From Rhizobium hidalgonense (GTDB taxonomy: Bacteria; Pseudomonadota; Alphaproteobacteria; Rhizobiales; Rhizobiaceae), in NCBI RefSeq assembly GCF_002914525.1, contig NZ_LODW01000045.1, forward strand, positions 1 to 64,000: DNA of 64,000 nucleotides, written 5' to 3'. The translations under genes were made by a program, and so were the position numbers. A model generated the notes under the pieces. That model worked only from the letters and a program-made list of their open reading frames with translations, had not been told where the DNA came from and did not search any database. Position 1 is the stretch's first letter. Every line of letters begins with the position of its first letter. This document shows positions 63,302-64,000 of the stretch, one piece after another.

Positions 63302-63780
63302 TTTGCCCTCACATGGACCGTGCCGTCCGCAAGCACCGTGCCGCTGACGATGACGCCGGAATCCATATTGCGTGCGCGCACGACCTGGCCGGTCGAGCCG
63401 TCTTCGAGCGGCGTGCCGGCAGCCGAGATGGTCATCGCGCCGAGTGAAAACACCAGGCGGATCGAGGAGCCGCGGGTCACCGTGTAGGCTTCGCGGAGAC
63501 CCGAAACCGAAATCGTCCGGCCCGGCAGCAGCGTGCGCTTGGAGACCATGCCTTCGACCTGGGAAATGGATTTGGCGAAATCACCGGCGAGGTTGGGGTT
63601 GGTGACCTCGACCTCTTGAAGCTGGCTGGCCGACAATGTGTCGCCGGGGTAGATGATCGTCGTCGGGACGACGGCATAACCCATGCCGGCATCCACGTCC
63701 GCGGGCAAGAAAATGCCCGCGACTGCGATCGTGGCTGCCGCCACCCATCCTGAGATGTGTCGTGCCCGGCAAAACATCAT
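63298..63780 (-). CDS. flgA: P-ring assembly chaperone FlgA
   Basis: Periplasmic chaperone for FlgI, 160 residues, signal peptide near residues 11-30. The SAF-domain region (SQVEGMVSKRTLLPGRTISVSGLREAYTVTRGS in part) and the C-terminal TGQVVRARNMDSGVIVSGTVLADGTVHV (in part) are typical. Shorter than E. coli FlgA, as in other alphaproteobacteria. Overlaps flgI by 4 bases. Confidence 0.92.
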   Translation of the reverse strand: MMFCRARHISGWVAAATIAVAGIFLPADVDAGMGYAVVPTTIIYPGDTLSASQLQEVEVTNPNLAGDFAKSISQVEGMVSKRTLLPGRTISVSGLREAYTVTRGSSIRLVFSLGAMTISAAGTPLEDGSTGQVVRARNMDSGVIVSGTVLADGTVHVRAK

Positions 63781-63796
63781 GTTTCGGCCCTTCCCT

Positions 63797-64000
63797 TTAC
63801 TTCAGGTTCTTGCTGACGATGGAGGCCATTTCATCAGCGGTGGTGATCACCTTGGAATTCATTTCGTAAGCGCGCTGGGCCGAGATCAGCTCGGTGATTT
63901 CCTTCACCGGGTCGACGTTCGACGATTCCAGATAGCCCTGCTTCATGTAGGCGAAGCCTTCCTCGTCAGGATTGCCGACGACGGCATCGCCGGAGGCCGC
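63797..64000 (-). CDS. flgG: Distal rod protein FlgG, C-terminal part (cut by the window end)
   Basis: The last 67 residues and TAA stop of FlgG, read from 64000 down. The stretch [29 protein letters not shown] (in part) and the end [12 protein letters not shown] are the conserved rod-protein C-terminus. It precedes flgA by 16 bases in the same series. Confidence 0.9.
   Translation of the reverse strand, partial: AASGDAVVGNPDEEGFAYMKQGYLESSNVDPVKEITELISAQRAYEMNSKVITTADEMASIVSKNLK

Noticed and set aside
1..64000. CRISPR array, tRNA, rRNA, insertion sequence, integrase or prophage
   Set aside because: I read through the window on both strands and found no regularly spaced repeats, cloverleaf sequences or transposase/integrase genes.

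Overview
The window looks like a chromosomal segment of a Rhizobium species close to R. leguminosarum / R. etli. I infer this from gene content and order: an alphaproteobacterial flagellar cluster with rem, motC, motE, flbT/flaF and several tandem flagellins, an aglEFGAK alpha-glucoside operon, a zwf-pgl-edd operon, and a copy of the Rhizobium intergenic mosaic element RIME1. I see no rRNA, tRNA, CRISPR array, insertion sequence or prophage.

Metabolic half (1-34.4 kb). 0.07-4.1 kb is a putrescine-type ABC importer, potFGHI, on the minus strand. 4.3-7.4 kb pairs a RamB/ScfR-like regulator divergently with isocitrate lyase (aceA) and a small downstream gene. Next come a LysR regulator, a small unknown gene and two chemoreceptors (7.5-13.2 kb). 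13.8-17.8 kb holds a flavoprotein and a glutamine-synthetase-like enzyme plus FAD oxidase pair, probably a gamma-glutamylputrescine route that would use what potFGHI imports. zwf-pgl-edd (18.0-22.1 kb) forms the upper Entner-Doudoroff pathway. A PilZ-like gene, the aglEFGAK operon with its divergent LacI-type regulator aglR, folD, and two polysaccharide genes follow (22.1-34.4 kb).

Flagellar half (34.6-64.0 kb), almost all on the minus strand. In transcription order: flgG (cut by the window end)-flgA-flgI-motE-flgH-fliL-fliP; four flagellins, most of them with their own terminator; fliH-like-motB-motC-fliK-lytic transglycosylase; the master regulator rem; then flgE-flgK-flgL-flaF-flbT-flgD-fliQ-flhA-fliR-fliJ-like-flgJ-flgN and a last membrane protein that looks FliL-like. 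Three genes break the series at 56.5-59.6 kb: a TPR/GT41 glycosyltransferase resembling the flagellin glycosyltransferase FlmG, an Lrp-type regulator and a small alpha/beta hydrolase.

The most interesting signals are in non-coding DNA. Three flagellin genes carry leaders in which the ribosome-binding site can pair with an upstream block, and the pairing is kept in flaA although the bases differ. The same cluster encodes FlbT, a known binder of flagellin mRNA leaders. All four flagellins share a GCATGA block 63-75 bases before the start. A RIME1 copy supplies the last codons and stop of flgJ. An inverted repeat and a smaller palindrome lie before rem. Paired AAAGCGCTTT palindromes lie between aglE and aglR, and strong hairpins separate both binding-protein genes from their permease genes.
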